This document shows, piece after piece, positions 52,205 through 60,880 of a stretch of DNA of 64,000 nt. The position numbers were made by a program, and so were the translations under genes. The notes below the pieces were generated by a model. It saw only the letters and a list, made by a program, of their open reading frames with translations, was not told where the DNA came from and did no database searches. Source of the DNA: JAKRSE01 sp943369295. GTDB lineage: Bacteria; Armatimonadota; Fimbriimonadia; Fimbriimonadales; Fimbriimonadaceae. The stretch's first letter is position 1, and each line of letters starts with the position of its first letter. The stretch covers positions 186,001 to 250,000 of the forward strand of contig CALRMU020000003.1 of assembly GCA_943369295.1 (NCBI GenBank). Reading direction: 5' to 3'.

Positions 52205-53611
52205 GTGGCTTCGCAGTATCAATCACCGATTGCACGAAAAACTCCGCTGATCTTTGGCGTGATGGCGGCGTGCCTTATCCTGCAAGGGGTCTGGCACTCC
52301 ACCATCATCTATCCTAAGTGGCGTCAGACTTATGCCCCTGTGGCGCAGGTCGCCTCGGGCTTGTCACCTGACCAGTTCCTCATCTCACTGGCCGGATTCC
52401 GCGAGCTCATCGCTGGAATTCTGTGGGTGAGAGCTGACTCGTTCTTCGATCAGGGCAACTACGACGCCATTCTGCCGATCATTCGCTTGGTTACCATCTT
52501 GGACCCCAAGCAGATCGATGTCTACGCAACGGGAATGTGGCACATTGGCTACAACTTCACCGACGAAGACAGCCGATCTGACCGAAGATACATTCCTTCC
52601 GCTCTCGCTTTGGGTAAGGAAGGTTCGAAGAACAACTCATACACCTATGAGCTCTTTTTTGAAACTGGCTGGCTTTGGTACCACAAGATTGACGACAACT
52701 ACGAAAATGCCGTCAAGTGGTTTGAAGAAGCTACCAAGAGGAACGACATGCTTGAAGCACGTCGAAACCTTTTGAGCATGGCTTACCAGCGAGATGGCAA
52801 GGTCGAAAAGCAGCTTGAGTACATGGAAGGCCTTTACGACAAAGCCACTGAGCGCTTTGACAAGGAAAAGGACAACTTCCAGGCTCGACAGAATAAAGAG
52901 ACCATTGAAGGCAACCTTGACAACCATTTGATTCGAATGGTTCAAAGAGGCTACTACGCCAGCAAGCGTGGTGACTTTGACAAGGGAGCCTACGACACCA
53001 GGCCTCCGTTCGACGTAGGCTTCTCTGCTCGAGTCTCTGTTATCGAACCAAAGGTTCTTCGAGTCCAGGGCACCTGGAACGTTAGACCGGTCGGTACCCG
53101 AGTCAGATTCATCGTTCGCGACGCTGACTATCCTGGAGCCACCCCTGGTGGAATGACCTGGGACAGCAGCAGCGAAGTTGCCTTGGACCCGCCAAAGGGA
53201 GTCACCTTCCTTCAGGACCAGCTCTTCGTTCGAGACATGAGGTTCAACCGAGACATCGATATGAGCCGAGACCCAACCATGTACCCCTTCAGCAAGGATG
53301 AGTACGTGATTGAGTTCTACTACAACCCACGCAGTGCACCCGCTCACATGCAGGACAAGTTCGGCTACAGCGGCGAGGGCATGACTGACAAGAACCATCT
53401 GAATACTGAGGTTCGTGAAGGGCAGAGAGTGATCTTCGCCACGATGAGAATCAGCAAGGAACAGCTTCTTCGTCAGGGTGAGTGGGATGCCGAAGGTGGC
53501 AAGACCCCTGTTCTGCAGACTGCCGGTTTCCGCGAAAGGACCACGTCTGATATCAAAGGAGATATCATCAAGGTTCCTTCTGTTCGGCCGATCGAAGGCA
53601 CAGAGCAGTAA
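52205..53611 (+). CDS. Membrane-anchored TPR-like protein of the ABC-2 operon
   Basis: A 468-residue protein starting at GTG. One membrane helix (about 12-32) is followed by a helical region with TPR-like units (about 65-250; NYDAILPIIRLVTILDPKQIDVY, NYENAVKWFEEATKRNDMLEARR) and a beta-rich C-terminal half (about 270-450). I recognise no named family. Its operon position suggests it is an extracytoplasmic partner or quality-control subunit of the exporter. Strong codon bias. Confidence 0.75.
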   Translation: MASQYQSPIARKTPLIFGVMAACLILQGVWHSTIIYPKWRQTYAPVAQVASGLSPDQFLISLAGFRELIAGILWVRADSFFDQGNYDAILPIIRLVTILDPKQIDVYATGMWHIGYNFTDEDSRSDRRYIPSALALGKEGSKNNSYTYELFFETGWLWYHKIDDNYENAVKWFEEATKRNDMLEARRNLLSMAYQRDGKVEKQLEYMEGLYDKATERFDKEKDNFQARQNKETIEGNLDNHLIRMVQRGYYASKRGDFDKGAYDTRPPFDVGFSARVSVIEPKVLRVQGTWNVRPVGTRVRFIVRDADYPGATPGGMTWDSSSEVALDPPKGVTFLQDQLFVRDMRFNRDIDMSRDPTMYPFSKDEYVIEFYYNPRSAPAHMQDKFGYSGEGMTDKNHLNTEVREGQRVIFATMRISKEQLLRQGEWDAEGGKTPVLQTAGFRERTTSDIKGDIIKVPSVRPIEGTEQ

Positions 53612-53622
53612 AAGGAAAAATT

Positions 53623-53756
53623 GGGCGCCAGCCTGGCGGGAGGGGTAAAACCTCTCTCGCCGGGAACTGCGCGGCAGCTGGCTGGTGAACTCCCCCAGGA
53701 CTTGACTGAAGCAAGGGTAAGTCGGTTCACTGTGCGACGCAGTATTCCCGGCGCCC
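53623..53756 (+). ncRNA. ffs: Bacterial signal recognition particle RNA (4.5S-like)
   Basis: The stretch contains the SRP helix 8 core CCCCCAGGAC...TGAAGCAAGGGTAAG, flanked by GTGAAC and GTTCAC pairs (53685-53730). The 5' GGGCGCC pairs with the 3' GGCGCCC, and a separate 5' hairpin (GGCGGGAGGGG / CCTCTCTCGCC) lies between. The apical loop reads TTGA where GGAA is usual. A T-rich stretch follows the last arm. It lies 13 bases before dnaX, the classical position in many bacteria (ffs/scr-dnaX-ebfC-recR). Ends are estimated from pairing. Confidence 0.85.
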
Positions 53757-53769
53757 ATTTATTTTTCTC

Positions 53770-55452
53770 GTGGCACACCTCGCTCTTTATCGCAAGTACC
53801 GAAGTCAGACTTTTTCTGACCTCGTTGGCCAGGACCACGTTGTTCGGACCCTAAAGAACGGTGTAGCCCAGGGGCGTTTTTCTCACGCCTATCTCTTTAC
53901 CGGACCAAGGGGAACCGGCAAGACTTCTACAGCACGTCTGCTGGCCAAAGCTCTGAACTGCGAATCAGGCAAAGATGGAGAGCCATGCGGAGTCTGCGAA
54001 ATCTGCACATCCATCGCTGATGGTTCGGCCATGGACGTTGTTGAAATCGACGCAGCCAGTGAATCTGGTGTCGATGATGTGCGAGAGAGCATTGTTCAGG
54101 CCGTTGAATATCAGCCGGCCGTCTGCAAATTCCGCATCTTCATCATTGACGAAGTCCATGATCTTTCAAACAAAGCGTTTGACGCCCTTCTAAAGACGAT
54201 TGAGGAGCCGCCTGCCCACATCGTTTTTGTCTTGGCTACAACTGAGTTCAGCAAGGTTCCTCCCACTATTCGCTCGCGCTGTCAGAGGTTCGAGTTTCAC
54301 CGCGGGACGCTTTCTGATCTTGTTGGCCGGCTAGAGTTTGTGGCTAAAGCAGAAGGGGCTGAATTTGAACCTGCAGCCATTGCTGCCATTGCCCGAATGG
54401 CAGATGGTGGATATCGTGATGCTTTGACTCTGCTGGAGCAGGCAATTTTGACTTCAGAAGGGCCGATTACTCTTGAGCACGTTTACAATCAGCTCGGTCT
54501 ATTGTCTGATGAAATGGCCGACGGCATGCTGCAGGCTGTTCAGGCAGGCGAAGCCGACAAGATCATGATTCTGACCGAGAAGGTCTACCAAACCGGCCGG
54601 GATCCAAGATCGATCGTTGAGGCTCTGCTTCATCGAGTCTCAAGTCTCACTAGAGCCAAGTACGGACTAGAGGAAGAAGGGAACGATTCCGGCAGAGATG
54701 CTCTGCTTCATGAGGCAGCGAGTCGATATGAGACAGGGAGTCTCTTGGTTATGCGCTCGGGATTGGCTGAAGCGCACAGGTCCATCCGAGATATCTCTCT
54801 GCCACGCGTTTGGCTGGAAAGTGAACTGATCCGCATTTCACGCTTGCTGAGCATGCCTCTTGCCGCTGCCGCAGCTCAGCCAACGGCTGTCCCGTCCCCC
54901 AGACCTGTTCAGGAAGCCCGTCCGTCTGTCTCAGCAGAAGCGCCAAGGCCAGCAGCGGCGAAACCAGCAGAGGTAGAGAGGACGGCTGTTCAGTCATCAG
55001 TTTCAAGTCCTGCCACTCCGGCTGCGCCGGTCGGGGGCAAGGCAGAAGTTCCTCCTCCTCCCGTGCTTTCAACACCCCTGAGTGCCAGTTCCAGCGTCTC
55101 TGATGCCGAAAGCGCCTGGAGAATTCTCTACGAGTACATTGGCTCAGTTTCCAGAAATGCTCAGAACAGACTTGAGACGACGAGGGTCATCTCGTTGGAC
55201 AATTCGGTCGCCACGGTGGTCTTTGAACGTGTTTCTGACTACGACATGTTTAATGAGGCAAAGAAGATGAAGGCCGCAGTCCTCGAGAACTGGGAGGAAA
55301 TTACGGGAGGAAAGGTGTCACTTCTGTTCGCTGCGGCAGGATCAGGGCTTAAGATGGCCCCTGTCGCCGAGGTGACCACGGTAGAATCTCCTTTAGAAGG
55401 CGAGGCCCTGATGCAGGCGCTTCGCCAAGTCTTTGAACCGGAGCAACAATGA
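53770..55452 (+). CDS. dnaX: DNA polymerase III subunit gamma/tau
   Basis: The clamp-loader ATPase of the replisome. The 560-residue protein begins MAHLALYRKYRSQTFSDLVGQDHV, Walker A GPRGTGKTS (45-53), a zinc site with Cys64, 73, 76 and 79, Walker B IFIIDEVHDLS and the sensor TTEFSKVPPTIRSRCQRFEF. After about residue 370 comes an Ala/Pro-rich linker and a C-terminal domain like tau. The start is GTG. Whether a shorter gamma form is made by frameshifting is not evident; I saw no AAAAAAG slippery run. Confidence 0.96.
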   Translation: MAHLALYRKYRSQTFSDLVGQDHVVRTLKNGVAQGRFSHAYLFTGPRGTGKTSTARLLAKALNCESGKDGEPCGVCEICTSIADGSAMDVVEIDAASESGVDDVRESIVQAVEYQPAVCKFRIFIIDEVHDLSNKAFDALLKTIEEPPAHIVFVLATTEFSKVPPTIRSRCQRFEFHRGTLSDLVGRLEFVAKAEGAEFEPAAIAAIARMADGGYRDALTLLEQAILTSEGPITLEHVYNQLGLLSDEMADGMLQAVQAGEADKIMILTEKVYQTGRDPRSIVEALLHRVSSLTRAKYGLEEEGNDSGRDALLHEAASRYETGSLLVMRSGLAEAHRSIRDISLPRVWLESELIRISRLLSMPLAAAAAQPTAVPSPRPVQEARPSVSAEAPRPAAAKPAEVERTAVQSSVSSPATPAAPVGGKAEVPPPPVLSTPLSASSSVSDAESAWRILYEYIGSVSRNAQNRLETTRVISLDNSVATVVFERVSDYDMFNEAKKMKAAVLENWEEITGGKVSLLFAAAGSGLKMAPVAEVTTVESPLEGEALMQALRQVFEPEQQ

Positions 55453-55787
55453 AGCTTCCCAAGCAGTTTGGCGGTGGTGGATTTGCCGCAGCACTTCAGC
55501 AGGCCCAAGAGGCAATGTCGAAAGCTCAAGATCTTGAGCAGGAGTTGGAGAAGGAGCGGATCGAGATCGCCAAGAATGGCGTCAAGGCCACCTTTACCGG
55601 AACCGGCTCCCTTTTGAGCCTCAAGCTCGACAAGGATATTGTCGATCCTGACGACATTGAAACTCTGGAAGATTTGATCGTCAGCACTGTCCGCGATGGC
55701 TTCACCAAGGCCACCGAAATCCGTGAGAAGAAGGTGCAGGAAATCATGCCCAACGTTCCCGGTCTCGGCGGCATTCTTCCCGGCTAA
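55449..55787 (+). CDS. ebfC: YbaB/EbfC nucleoid-associated protein
   Basis: A 112-residue DNA-binding protein of the YbaB/EbfC family. It has FAAALQQAQEAMSKAQDLEQELEKERIEIAKNGVKATFTGTGSLLSLKLDKDIVDPDDIETLEDLIVSTVRDG, the helix-strand-helix fold of the dimer, and a Pro/Gly-rich end. It overlaps dnaX by 4 bases and touches recR; the dnaX-ebfC-recR order is widespread. Confidence 0.95.
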   Translation: MKLPKQFGGGGFAAALQQAQEAMSKAQDLEQELEKERIEIAKNGVKATFTGTGSLLSLKLDKDIVDPDDIETLEDLIVSTVRDGFTKATEIREKKVQEIMPNVPGLGGILPG

Positions 55788-56383
55788 TGCTCTTCGCCCG
55801 TCCCCTGGCTCAGCTCATCGCTCAGCTTGAAAAGCTGCCAGGGGTCGGGCCTAAATCTGCTCAGCGTCTGGCTTTTCACATTCTCAGAATGCCGGTAGAT
55901 GATGTCCGCCTCTTGGCCGACTCTCTCACCGATGCCAGAAGGCTTCTGGGCTTCTGTAAAACCTGCCAGAACATCAGCGAGGCAGAACTCTGCCCTATCT
56001 GCAGCGATCCTCGCCGTCAGTTGGATGTCATCTGTGTGGTCAGTGAAACGCGGGATATCGCCGCTCTAGAAAGACTGAATCAGTACAGGGGCCTCTATCA
56101 CGTTCTCCATGGTGAACTGAATCCTCTCCAGGGAATTGGTCCAGAGCATCTTCGCATTCGTGAGCTCATGGCTCGGCTGGGGACCACAGTTCAAGAACTT
56201 ATCGTGGCCACCAACCCGACGACCGAAGGTGATGCTACGGCCCTCTATTTGGCTCGTCTCCTCAAACCAAGCGGATTGAAAGTCACTCGCTTGGCCCGTG
56301 GCATGCCTGTAGGAGGAGAACTTGATTACGCCGACAGCGCAACCCTTCTTGATGCCCTGGAACATAGGAGAGAAATGTCATGA
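55787..56383 (+). CDS. recR: Recombination mediator RecR
   Basis: RecR works with RecF/RecO to load RecA on gapped DNA. The 198-residue protein has LEKLPGVGPKSAQRLAFHIL (HhH), a C4 zinc finger with Cys57, 60, 69 and 72, the Toprim domain (ICVVSETRDIAALERL, YHVLHGELNPLQGIGPEHLRI) and the end LARGMPVGGELDYAD. It shares one base with ebfC and overlaps purD by 4. Confidence 0.96.
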   Translation: MLFARPLAQLIAQLEKLPGVGPKSAQRLAFHILRMPVDDVRLLADSLTDARRLLGFCKTCQNISEAELCPICSDPRRQLDVICVVSETRDIAALERLNQYRGLYHVLHGELNPLQGIGPEHLRIRELMARLGTTVQELIVATNPTTEGDATALYLARLLKPSGLKVTRLARGMPVGGELDYADSATLLDALEHRREMS

Positions 56384-57636
56384 GATTTTTGGTTATCGGC
56401 TCGGGCGGTAGGGAACACGCCATTTGCTGGAAGCTGGCTCAAGAGGGTGCGGAGGTCTTTGCCGCTCCCGGAAATCCTGGCATCGAGGACGTGGCACAGG
56501 TTTTTCCCAGCGTCTCAGCCATGGATTCTGTCGCAGTTCTAGAACTCGCAAATCAGCTTCTCCCAGACTGCATCGTTGTAGGGCCGGAAGATCCTTTGAT
56601 CGCTGGTCTTGCGGATTCTCTAAGGGCGGCAGGGTTCTCCGTCTTCGGTCCCAATCAAGCCGAGGCCATGCTGGAAGGCAGCAAAGCCTTCAGCAAAAAG
56701 ATGATGGCTGAGGCGGGTGTACCGACTGCTGAATACAGAACTTTCACGGATCGGCAGGAAGCCAAAGCCTACGCCCAGGAGTTTTACGACAAAGGACGCC
56801 AGGTAGCTGTGAAAGCCAGCGGAGCGGCGCTCGGAAAAGGTGTTGTCGTAGCAGAATCTCTCTACGAGGCTCAAGCCGCCATCGACATGATGATGCTGGA
56901 TAAGGCTCTCGGGTCGGCGGGTGATGAAGTCGTCATCGAAGAGAAGCTCGTGGGCAGAGAGTTCAGCCTCCTCACTATCGTGTCAGGTCAAAGTCGCTGG
57001 AGCCTTCCTATCGCCCAAGACCACAAGAGAGTTGGAGATGGTGATACCGGCCCCAACACTGGCGGCATGGGTGCTTACTCGCCTGTTGACTGGGTTCCTA
57101 CCGAACTCGTGCAGCAGGCTGAGGAGGAGATTGTTGATCGACTGCTGGCTTACATGGCTTCTGAGGGCAGAAACTTCAGCGGCTGTCTCTTTAGCGGGAT
57201 CATGGTTCAAGATGGGCGACCCTATTGTCTTGAATACAATGTCCGGTTTGGCGACCCGGAATGCCAGACGGTTCTAAGGAGAATCGGTCCCGGATTTGGC
57301 GAAATGCTCTTGGCTTCAGCCAAGGGGCAGCCCCTTACACCCTTGACGGTGGATCCTGATCCGGTCGTCACTCTCAGCCTTTGCAGTGGCGGATACCCCT
57401 TGACCTACCAAAAGGGATTTCCGATTGAATTCGGCCCGGCAGTGAGTGGTGTTGAAGTCTTCCACGCCGGAACTAAACGCACAGACGAAGGCGAAATTGT
57501 GACGAACGGTGGCAGGGTCTTAAGCGTGACAGGCAAAGCGGCGAGTCTCGCTGAGGCAAGGGATCTTGCTTACAAAGCTGCTGCTGCCATTAAGTTCGAA
57601 GGCAAAACCTATCGAAGTGACATCGCTTCGCAGTAG
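56380..57636 (+). CDS. purD: Phosphoribosylamine-glycine ligase
   Basis: PurD is the second enzyme of purine synthesis. The 418-residue ATP-grasp ligase starts MRFLVIGSGGREHAICWKL and contains FAAPGNPGI, VVGPEDPLIAGLAD, VKASGAALGKGVVVAES, LVGREFSLLTIV, PIAQDHKRVGDGDTGPNTGGMGAYSP and LEYNVRFGDPECQTVL. It overlaps recR by 4 bases, so translation of the purine gene is linked to the recombination block. Confidence 0.96.
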   Translation: MRFLVIGSGGREHAICWKLAQEGAEVFAAPGNPGIEDVAQVFPSVSAMDSVAVLELANQLLPDCIVVGPEDPLIAGLADSLRAAGFSVFGPNQAEAMLEGSKAFSKKMMAEAGVPTAEYRTFTDRQEAKAYAQEFYDKGRQVAVKASGAALGKGVVVAESLYEAQAAIDMMMLDKALGSAGDEVVIEEKLVGREFSLLTIVSGQSRWSLPIAQDHKRVGDGDTGPNTGGMGAYSPVDWVPTELVQQAEEEIVDRLLAYMASEGRNFSGCLFSGIMVQDGRPYCLEYNVRFGDPECQTVLRRIGPGFGEMLLASAKGQPLTPLTVDPDPVVTLSLCSGGYPLTYQKGFPIEFGPAVSGVEVFHAGTKRTDEGEIVTNGGRVLSVTGKAASLAEARDLAYKAAAAIKFEGKTYRSDIASQ

Positions 57637-57746
57637 AACCCTGTACCTTTTCAGATATTTCTCTGGGACCCTGGTGAACAGGGACCCCCTTCAGCCGTCC
57701 AGACTAACAGCACGCCCTTTAGCCAGGGCAGCGTTTTGAGGGAAAC

Positions 57747-58325
57747 ATGAACAACAAACTTTCCACCGTCCTGATCGCAGCCGCTTTGCTGGCTTTGGCG
57801 GTTCCTGCCTTCGCCCAGAACTCTGGACCTCGCACCGGCGGCGGTCAGGGTCAGGTTGGCCGACAGGGTGGTCCTGGTGGCGGACAGGGTGGCCGAATGA
57901 TGATGGGCCGCATGGGCGAGCAGATGGTCGAAAAGGCTTTGACCAAGGCTGGCGCATCTGCTGATCAGAAAGCTAAGGTCAAGGCTCTGAACGAAAAGAA
58001 TGCCAAGGCTCGCACCACTTTCATGGAGAAGGAGCTCAAGATCAAGATGCCAACTCCAGGTCAGGGTGGAAATGCTGGTGCTCGACCTCAGCGACCTCAG
58101 ATGACCGACGCTCAGAGAACCAAGATGCGCGAATTCAGCCAGAAGCAGATGACTGCGACGACTGCTGAAATGAAGAAGATTCTTGGTGCCAAGTACGATG
58201 CCTTCACCAAGGCTCTTCAGGCCGAAATGCAGGCTATGCGCGGCCAGATGGGTGGCGGCCGCCCCGGTCAGGGTGGCGGAGCTGGTGCCGGAAAAGGCGC
58301 TGGCAAGAAGCCTCCCACGAAGTAA
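57747..58325 (+). CDS. Secreted Gly/Gln-rich protein, Spy/CpxP-like helices
   Basis: A 192-residue exported protein: signal peptide (about 1-23, ending AFAQ), a Gly/Gln/Arg-rich stretch, a helical middle (MVEKALTKAGASADQKAKVKALNEKNAKARTTFMEKELK) and a second helical part (TDAQRTKMREFSQKQMTATTAEMKKILGAKYDAF). A Gly-rich basic tail ends it. The two helical parts are like LTxxQ/CpxP-style periplasmic chaperones but the motif is not exact. A hairpin terminator follows. Function unknown. Confidence 0.7.
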   Translation: MNNKLSTVLIAAALLALAVPAFAQNSGPRTGGGQGQVGRQGGPGGGQGGRMMMGRMGEQMVEKALTKAGASADQKAKVKALNEKNAKARTTFMEKELKIKMPTPGQGGNAGARPQRPQMTDAQRTKMREFSQKQMTATTAEMKKILGAKYDAFTKALQAEMQAMRGQMGGGRPGQGGGAGAGKGAGKKPPTK

Positions 58326-58353
58326 GGCTGCAGCCACACGGCTCAACCTGAAA

Positions 58354-58388
58354 AAGCTCCTGATCTATTGATCAGGAGCTTCATTTGT
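58354..58388. terminator. Terminator between convergent genes
   Basis: A perfect 12-bp stem AAGCTCCTGATC-TATT-GATCAGGAGCTT with A runs before and T-rich sequence after, so it can serve both convergent genes. Confidence 0.9.
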
Positions 58389-58404
58389 CTTAGACTTCTT
58401 CCTT

Positions 58405-58944
58405 CTAAGGTCTGAAATCCGGAATGACTTCCTGAATTCTCATCACGTGGTATTCGAGGTGGACGGTCATCAGGGCGGCAAGCTCCAGCGGCCCAAATCT
58501 TCCGAACAGCGGATGCTTTAGCATTGTCTGTCCTGCCTTGGATTGGGCGACAAAAGGAGTGATCTGGTCCAGCACGTTCATCCAGTCCTGACCAGCTTTA
58601 ACGGCAGCCTCTTGGCTTGGCTTTTGGCCAGCCGGAGGTGTCATCTCGGACATGGTCGGCATAGGCCGCGGCCTTCTCATCCCATTCATGGCCGCCTTGC
58701 CAATGAAGTTAACTTTAGGGGCTTTATCCAAAGGGCCAGAAGTTTTCTTAATCAGACCGAGTTCGAACTTATCCGTCAAGCCCAAGTGAATCAAGGTCTC
58801 GACTGAGTTGAATCCCTTAGGAGGAGTTAAGGCGCGTTGATCATCGCTCAGATTTTCAACAGCGGTAATCAGCCGCTCAGCCTTTCTTCTCAAGTCGGTC
58901 CAAGTCGATTCTACTGAGGGATCTACAAAAACCATGCTGCTCAT
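58405..58944 (-). CDS. DinB/DUF1569-like four-helix protein
   Basis: A 179-residue soluble protein of the DinB-like superfamily, which often binds metal with three His. Visible are LRRKAERLITAVENLSDDQRALTPPKGFNSVETLIHLGL and a C-terminal HLEYHVMRIQEV, giving two of the expected His residues together with the His in LIHLG. The function of these proteins is usually unknown; some act as thiol-dependent transferases. It overlaps the HerA-like gene by 4 bases. Confidence 0.75.
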   Translation of the reverse strand: MSSMVFVDPSVESTWTDLRRKAERLITAVENLSDDQRALTPPKGFNSVETLIHLGLTDKFELGLIKKTSGPLDKAPKVNFIGKAAMNGMRRPRPMPTMSEMTPPAGQKPSQEAAVKAGQDWMNVLDQITPFVAQSKAGQTMLKHPLFGRFGPLELAALMTVHLEYHVMRIQEVIPDFRP

Positions 58945-60464
58945 CGCTTTTTGAATAGTGAACCCAAAACGCCTCGAACGAGCTGTCGGCCAAGCTGGCC
59001 AGCCATTGCCCGTCCTGCGCTCTTAACGACTGCTTCCATCACGCCTTCGCGGTTCGAGGCTCTCGGTCTGGCTGCCCGCTCGGCTCTTTCAGCTTCTTTG
59101 GCCTGCTTTGCCAGCTCTTTTTCTTCCAGCACCCTCTGCTTTGCGGCAACCTTCTCGGCTTCGATCTGAGCCTCTTCTTCATCCCGGGCGGCAGTTCGTT
59201 TGGTAATGAGTTCGAAGGCAGATTCCCGATCCACTTCTCTGTCGTAAAGAGCAGCAACCGGTGAAGAGTTGATCACGGCCTTTCTCTCTTCTGGGGTGGC
59301 CGGTCCGAGCCGACTGCCAGGAGGACGGATCAAAGTCTTTTGAACGATGATGGGTGTGCCCTTGGCTTCCAAAGTGGAGACAAGCGCTTCGCCAACTCCA
59401 AGTGTCGTGATGACCTCTGACGTCTTGAAAAGGGGATTCGGTCTAAAGGTGTCGGCGGCAGCATTGACTGCCTTGAGATCACGTGGCGTAAAGGCTCGCA
59501 GAGCGTGCTGCACTCGGTTGCCGAGCTGGGCCAGAACGGAATCGGGGATGTCGAGCGGATTCTGAGTGACGAAGTAGACACCTACTCCCTTCGATCGGAT
59601 CAGCCTGACAACCTGCTCGACCTTCTCAACCAAGGCTTTCGGAGCATCATTAAAGAGAAGGTGGGCTTCATCGAAGAAGAAGACCAGCTTGGGCTTATCT
59701 AGGTCGCCGACTTCGGGCATTTCCTCGAACAGTTCGCTAAGCAGCCACAAAAGGAAAGTGGCGTAGAGACGCGGGGAGGACATTAGCTTGTCCGAGGCGA
59801 GGATGTTGACGTAGCCCTTGCCTTCATGGGTCGTCCTCATTAAGTCTCTGAGGTCTAGGGCAGGCTCTCCGAGGAAGCTGTCGCCCCCCTGCTGTTCAAG
59901 AACCAAAAGCGACCTTTGAATGGCACCCACCGAGGCGGCGCTAACCAGACCGTACTGAGCCTGAATCTCTTTGGCATTCTCAGCCACCCAGCCGAGCATG
60001 GCTCTCAAGTCCTTCAGATCAATCAGAAGCAATCCTTCATCGTCCGCGATCTTAAAGGCGATGTTCAGCACGCCTTCCTGGGCTTCGCTTAAGTCTAGAA
60101 GCCGAGCCAATAAAAGGGGGCCCATTTCGCTGACCGTCGCCCGAAGCTTGTGACCCTGTTCTCCAAAGACATCCCAAAAGAGTGTTGGGCAGGAGAATCG
60201 GGGATAGCTTTCAAGGCCAATGACCTTTGCTCTTTCCTCCAGCTTAGGATGCGGGCCGCCAACCTGGCTGATTCCGCTAAGGTCTCCCTTAACGTCGGCC
60301 ATAAAGACAGGCACGCCCATTTGTGAAAACTGCTCCGCCAGAATTTGCAGGGTGACGGTTTTTCCTGTGCCGGTTGCACCGGCAATCAGTCCGTGGCGGT
60401 TGGCGAGGTTTGGCAGAAGGTGGACCGGCTGGTCGCTGAAGCCAACGAAAATCGGATCAGCCAT
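58941..60464 (-). CDS. HerA-like ATPase (DUF853/YjgR family)
   Basis: A 507-residue P-loop ATPase. Walker A is GATGTGKT (29-36), then FMADVKGDLSGIS, Walker B KLVFFFDEAHLLF, IRSKGVGVYFVTQNPLDIPDSVLAQLGNRVQHALRAFTPRDLKAV and GEALVST. The C-terminal 130 residues are a charged Ala/Glu/Arg coil and a basic tail. The length and motifs match the DUF853 HerA-like group, whose role is unknown; related HerA proteins translocate DNA. No NurA gene adjoins it. Confidence 0.92.
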   Translation of the reverse strand: MADPIFVGFSDQPVHLLPNLANRHGLIAGATGTGKTVTLQILAEQFSQMGVPVFMADVKGDLSGISQVGGPHPKLEERAKVIGLESYPRFSCPTLFWDVFGEQGHKLRATVSEMGPLLLARLLDLSEAQEGVLNIAFKIADDEGLLLIDLKDLRAMLGWVAENAKEIQAQYGLVSAASVGAIQRSLLVLEQQGGDSFLGEPALDLRDLMRTTHEGKGYVNILASDKLMSSPRLYATFLLWLLSELFEEMPEVGDLDKPKLVFFFDEAHLLFNDAPKALVEKVEQVVRLIRSKGVGVYFVTQNPLDIPDSVLAQLGNRVQHALRAFTPRDLKAVNAAADTFRPNPLFKTSEVITTLGVGEALVSTLEAKGTPIIVQKTLIRPPGSRLGPATPEERKAVINSSPVAALYDREVDRESAFELITKRTAARDEEEAQIEAEKVAAKQRVLEEKELAKQAKEAERAERAARPRASNREGVMEAVVKSAGRAMAGQLGRQLVRGVLGSLFKKR

Positions 60465-60598
60465 TTATGGCAGTGACTTTACCTGCCCCCAGCCTGGGGA
60501 GTCAGGGAAGGAAAACTTTCAGAAAGAATGAACCTCTAAGACCCAAGATAGGTCTAAACTTGCGGTGATCCGGACCCAATTCCGGAGGGGTGCCAAAA

Positions 60599-60880
60599 AT
60601 GTCTGAGTGGAGTCCCCATCACAAAGTTCGAAGCGAGGCTAAGGGAACAATTCCTTCCCAAGCCTTGACTGTTTGGGGCTTGATAGCCTTGACAGGCATT
60701 TTGGTGGCGGTCTGCCTAAATTTGGTAAAGCAGGATGAGGCCGCAAGAGAGATTGCGGAACTGAAGTATCGAATGCAGGCCATGGAACGAAGACCGGCCA
60801 AACTCAGCGAGTCTGACCGGGCAACAATTTCTGACCAAACTCAGGCTCAGGTCGATCGTGCGCTGCTCTCTAGGCGATAG
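60599..60880 (+). CDS. Small membrane-anchored coiled-coil protein
   Basis: A 93-residue protein with one membrane helix (about 24-44, VWGLIALTGILVAVCLNLV) and a C-terminal helix with heptad-like charge pattern. The ATG at 60599 is chosen because GGAGGGG lies about 9 bases upstream; the GTG at 60590 sits inside that site. Its last 34 bases overlap the convergent surE gene. No family recognised. Confidence 0.6.
   Translation: MSEWSPHHKVRSEAKGTIPSQALTVWGLIALTGILVAVCLNLVKQDEAAREIAELKYRMQAMERRPAKLSESDRATISDQTQAQVDRALLSRR

Noticed and set aside
52637..53758. 373-residue minus-strand frame over the TPR-like gene and SRP RNA
   Set aside because: Shadow of strongly codon-biased coding on the plus strand; it also runs through the SRP RNA and shows no domain.
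57651..58346. 231-residue frame on the minus strand
   Set aside because: Low-complexity Ser/Leu/His product antisense to the Gly/Gln-rich secreted protein gene, which has a signal peptide and biased codons.
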